Below are positions 5,122-5,376 of a stretch of 5,376 nucleotides of DNA, one piece after another. The notes under the pieces were generated by a model, which made no database searches, was not told where the DNA came from, and was given only the letters and a program-made list of their open reading frames with translations. Source of the stretch: Actinomycetota bacterium (GTDB lineage: Bacteria > Actinomycetota > Acidimicrobiia > Acidimicrobiales > CADCSY01); the NCBI GenBank assembly GCA_016178435.1, contig JACOTK010000193.1, forward strand, positions 1 through 5,376. Reading direction: 5' to 3'. The position numbers and the translations under genes are program-made. Position 1 is the first letter of the stretch. Every line of letters begins with the position of its first letter.

Positions 5122-5376
5122 GTGGATGGGGCACGACGCCGGCGGAGGCCACGGTGTCGACGGTGGGGTGGGTGGTGGGATAGAGGAAGCGAACGAGCCC
5201 GATGGCCGACACGGCGCCGAGGAGTTGGCAGACCAGGAAGGCGGGAACCGACCCTGGGTCGATGCCGGCAAAGGTGTCGGAAAGTGTCCGGGCGAGGGTC
5301 ACGGCCGGGTTGGCGAAGCTGGTGGACGACGTGAAGAAGTAGGCGCCACCGATGTAGGCCGCGACGGCGAACGGGG
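5114..5376 (-). CDS. Aquaporin/MIP-family channel, C-terminal part only
   Basis: The frame enters at the right edge and ends with TGA at 5114-5116, so the N-terminus, the first NPA motif and the start are outside the window. The visible 86 residues begin PFAVAAYIGGAYFFTSSTSF, followed by the second NPA motif as NPAVTLART (Asn codon at 5309-5311), a GSVPAFLVCQLLGAVSAIGL membrane helix, and a short cytoplasmic tail ending PHPHA. This is the pattern of the second half of an MIP channel. The Arg that follows NPA in AqpZ and GlpF is Val here. The gene overlaps the likely arsC start by 8 nt (or lies 1 nt before the alternative start), so the two are co-translated. By analogy with the AqpS-ArsC pair of Sinorhizobium it probably lets arsenite leave the cell after reduction. 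Confidence 0.88.
   Translation of the reverse strand, partial: PFAVAAYIGGAYFFTSSTSFANPAVTLARTLSDTFAGIDPGSVPAFLVCQLLGAVSAIGLVRFLYPTTHPTVDTVASAGVVPHPHA

Noticed and set aside
5122..5271. N-terminal extension of ArsC
   Set aside because: The added residues are Pro/Ser-rich, lie over the channel gene on the same strand, and precede the normal family start before the P-loop.
1..5376. CRISPR arrays, tRNA or rRNA genes, insertion sequences, phage genes
   Set aside because: No spaced direct repeats, tRNA cloverleaf, transposase or terminal inverted repeats of a mobile element were seen; the only periodic repeats are protein-level RTX units and the 15-bp duplication.

Overview
This is a high-GC window with strongly G/C-ending codons, ATGA-type gene overlaps, secreted proteins with long Sec signal peptides, an Ltp2/SCP-x-type thiolase paired with a DUF35 protein, and an arsenate reductase of the CVHNAGRS type. 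Together these suggest an actinobacterium. An environmental lineage such as Acidimicrobiia is plausible, but the sequence alone cannot fix the taxon.

Layout. (1) At 1-1430 on the + strand is a two-gene operon: the 3' part of a thiolase-like lipid-transfer/aldolase protein, overlapping by 4 nt a DUF35 zinc-ribbon/OB-fold partner. A long inverted repeat follows, in the convergent gap before the next gene. (2) At 1563-2975 on the - strand is a secreted protein of unknown function. It has a signal peptide, an alpha/beta N-terminal domain, an Ig-like domain and nine C-terminal RTX-type calcium-binding nonapeptides. (3) At 2976-3334 is a divergent intergenic region. It carries GTTC(A/G)C(C/G) elements in an 11-nt register that resemble an actinobacterial PHO box, a possible -10, and an exact 15-bp tandem duplication just before the ribosome binding site of the next gene. 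(4) At 3335-4819 on the + strand is a secreted PhoX/DUF839-like beta-propeller protein. Its reading frame runs 133 nt into the gene that faces it. (5) From 4687 to the right edge on the - strand is an arsenic-type operon: the 3' end of an aquaporin-family channel, overlapping an arsenate reductase (arsC).

How the parts may work together. The thiolase-like and DUF35 proteins probably form one complex acting on acyl-CoA or steroid-type side chains. The aquaporin and ArsC form a known arsenic detoxification pairing. The PhoX-like protein beside a candidate PHO box points to phosphate scavenging. Its position next to an arsenate resistance pair is suggestive, because phosphate starvation raises arsenate uptake, but this link is inference.

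I see no clear new multi-gene system. The points most worth checking are the PHO-box-like array, the altered metal-site motif of the PhoX-like protein, its antisense run-on end with a strong hairpin inside it, and the NPA-Val filter of the channel.
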